Positions 15,618 through 16,412 of a stretch of 16,412 bases of DNA are shown one piece after another; within the stretch, counting starts at the first letter, position 1; each line of letters starts with the position of its first letter. The notes under the pieces were generated by a model. It was not told the origin of the DNA, did no database searches, and saw only the letters and a list, made by a program, of their open reading frames with translations. The position numbers and the translations under genes were made by a program. The stretch covers positions 1 to 16,412 of the forward strand of contig JBFJWU010000030.1 in the NCBI GenBank assembly GCA_041623475.1, given 5' to 3'. Source of the DNA: JBFJWU01 sp041623475 [NCBI: bacterium] (GTDB lineage Bacteria > J088).

Positions 15618-16412
15618 ATGATTCGAACACGTGTTTTATTCATGGCTGGCGCAGCGGCGCTGGCATCCGGCTGCCTGTCTTCGGGCGGGCCCTGTGAAGC
15701 CAGCCTGGCGTTTACGCCTGCCCAGGACGAATCCGGCGTGATTCAGTTACCGTCCAACGCGCTATCGGAAATTTCCGCTACCGTCGAATTTTCGAAATCC
15801 TGCGCCGCCCCTGACAAGATCGAGTACATCCTCAGCTGGGAATACGACGAGGACGCGGACGGTGACCTGTCCGACGCCGAGATCGCCCAGAAAACTGTCG
15901 GTGACGTGTTCACGATCTTCGCGTGCAGTACGCGTCCAGATGTCGGCAAGCACCTGTTGCGCGTTACTGCTGACCCCGCCACGGAAGAAACCGAGCTGGA
16001 ACCGCTGGTTGCCGAGGTTACGGTCGATATTCTGCCCAGCGACACAGCCGCCGGACGACCGGCCTGCGTTGCCGACAAGATTTCCTTTGTCAAAACCGTT
16101 GGCGACGTCGGCGCCGAGGAACTGGAACAGTTCCAGACCGTGGTCGATTGCATTGACCCGTACCTGGATGAAGTCAATATCTGTGATTTTGAAGCCAGCT
16201 ACGCGTCGGCCCTGGCGCAGTTCGCCATCTTCAACGGCAAAACACCCGAACGCTGGGCCGGGCGCAATGACATGACCGTTCAGCAGGTACAGGACATTTT
16301 CAACAATGAAATCCTGCCAATGATTGAGCGCTTTCTGGTCGTCAAGGAAAAAGGACCGGATGACTTCAACTTTGTCATTGACGGGTTATTCAAAGTCAAA
16401 ACATTCGCCAAT
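15618..16412 (+). CDS. Putative lipoprotein with an EF-hand-like calcium loop (3' end outside window)
   Basis: 265 codons are visible and the frame is open at the right edge. MIRTRVLFMAGAAALASGC is a lipoprotein signal with two arginines, a hydrophobic core and a lipobox ASG|C at Cys19; Ala rather than Leu at -3 is acceptable but less canonical. Residues about 28-150 look like an Ig/PKD-type beta-sandwich (ISATVEFSKSC...LSWEYDED...LLRVTADP...EVTVDIL). Within it DEDADGDLSDAE (77-88) fits the EF-hand loop exactly, with Asp77, Asp79, Asp81, Gly82 and Glu88. Residues from about 160 on look helical and are not recognised (TVVDCIDPYLDEVNICDF, ERWAGRNDMTVQQVQDIF). The ATG has AGAGGA just upstream and an extended -10 about 40 bases away. 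It is probably an envelope protein; no partner gene is seen. Confidence 0.82.
   Translation, partial: MIRTRVLFMAGAAALASGCLSSGGPCEASLAFTPAQDESGVIQLPSNALSEISATVEFSKSCAAPDKIEYILSWEYDEDADGDLSDAEIAQKTVGDVFTIFACSTRPDVGKHLLRVTADPATEETELEPLVAEVTVDILPSDTAAGRPACVADKISFVKTVGDVGAEELEQFQTVVDCIDPYLDEVNICDFEASYASALAQFAIFNGKTPERWAGRNDMTVQQVQDIFNNEILPMIERFLVVKEKGPDDFNFVIDGLFKVKTFAN

Overview
The window looks like chromosomal DNA from a GC-rich Gram-negative bacterium. It carries two probable lipoproteins, a secreted beta-helix protein and a membrane histidine kinase, and coding third positions are mostly G or C. Purine synthesis uses separate PurS, PurQ and short PurL proteins and an iron-sulfur-type PurF with a propeptide. 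This is unlike the fused PurL and cluster-free PurF of enteric gammaproteobacteria, and would fit a deltaproteobacterial/Myxococcota-like or related lineage. That placement is inference only. No mobile element, CRISPR array or rRNA gene was seen.

Layout. From 1 to about 5110 all genes are on the minus strand: a large secreted parallel beta-helix protein (cut by the window edge, GTG start), a cyclic-nucleotide-binding protein whose stop codon overlaps that start, a small DUF2267-like protein and an unrecognised 263-residue protein. An initiator tRNA-fMet gene (5258-5334, plus strand) begins the rightward half. It is followed by purB (TTG start), then a tight purS-purQ-purL-purF cluster (6999-11544) with overlapping or nearly touching genes. 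These enzymes cover the first step (PurF), the FGAR amidotransferase step (PurSQL) and the two PurB lyase steps of purine synthesis.

From 11599 the content is accessory. It comprises a small cysteine-rich lipoprotein, a seven-helix membrane histidine kinase without an adjacent response regulator, and, overlapping or just after it, a bacterial member of the ERG2/sigma-1 receptor family. A convergent acyl-CoA dehydrogenase has its alternative catalytic Glu in the IVD/LCAD position, a long insertion, and a near-perfect TetR-like operator between its promoter and start. Last is a lipoprotein with an EF-hand-like loop that runs off the right end.

Across the window the same -10 pattern (GCTACNAT, usually TGCTACNAT) precedes four unrelated genes, which suggests a common promoter type in this genome. 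The most interesting items are the ERG2/sigma-1-like protein coupled to a sensor kinase and the acyl-CoA dehydrogenase with its operator.
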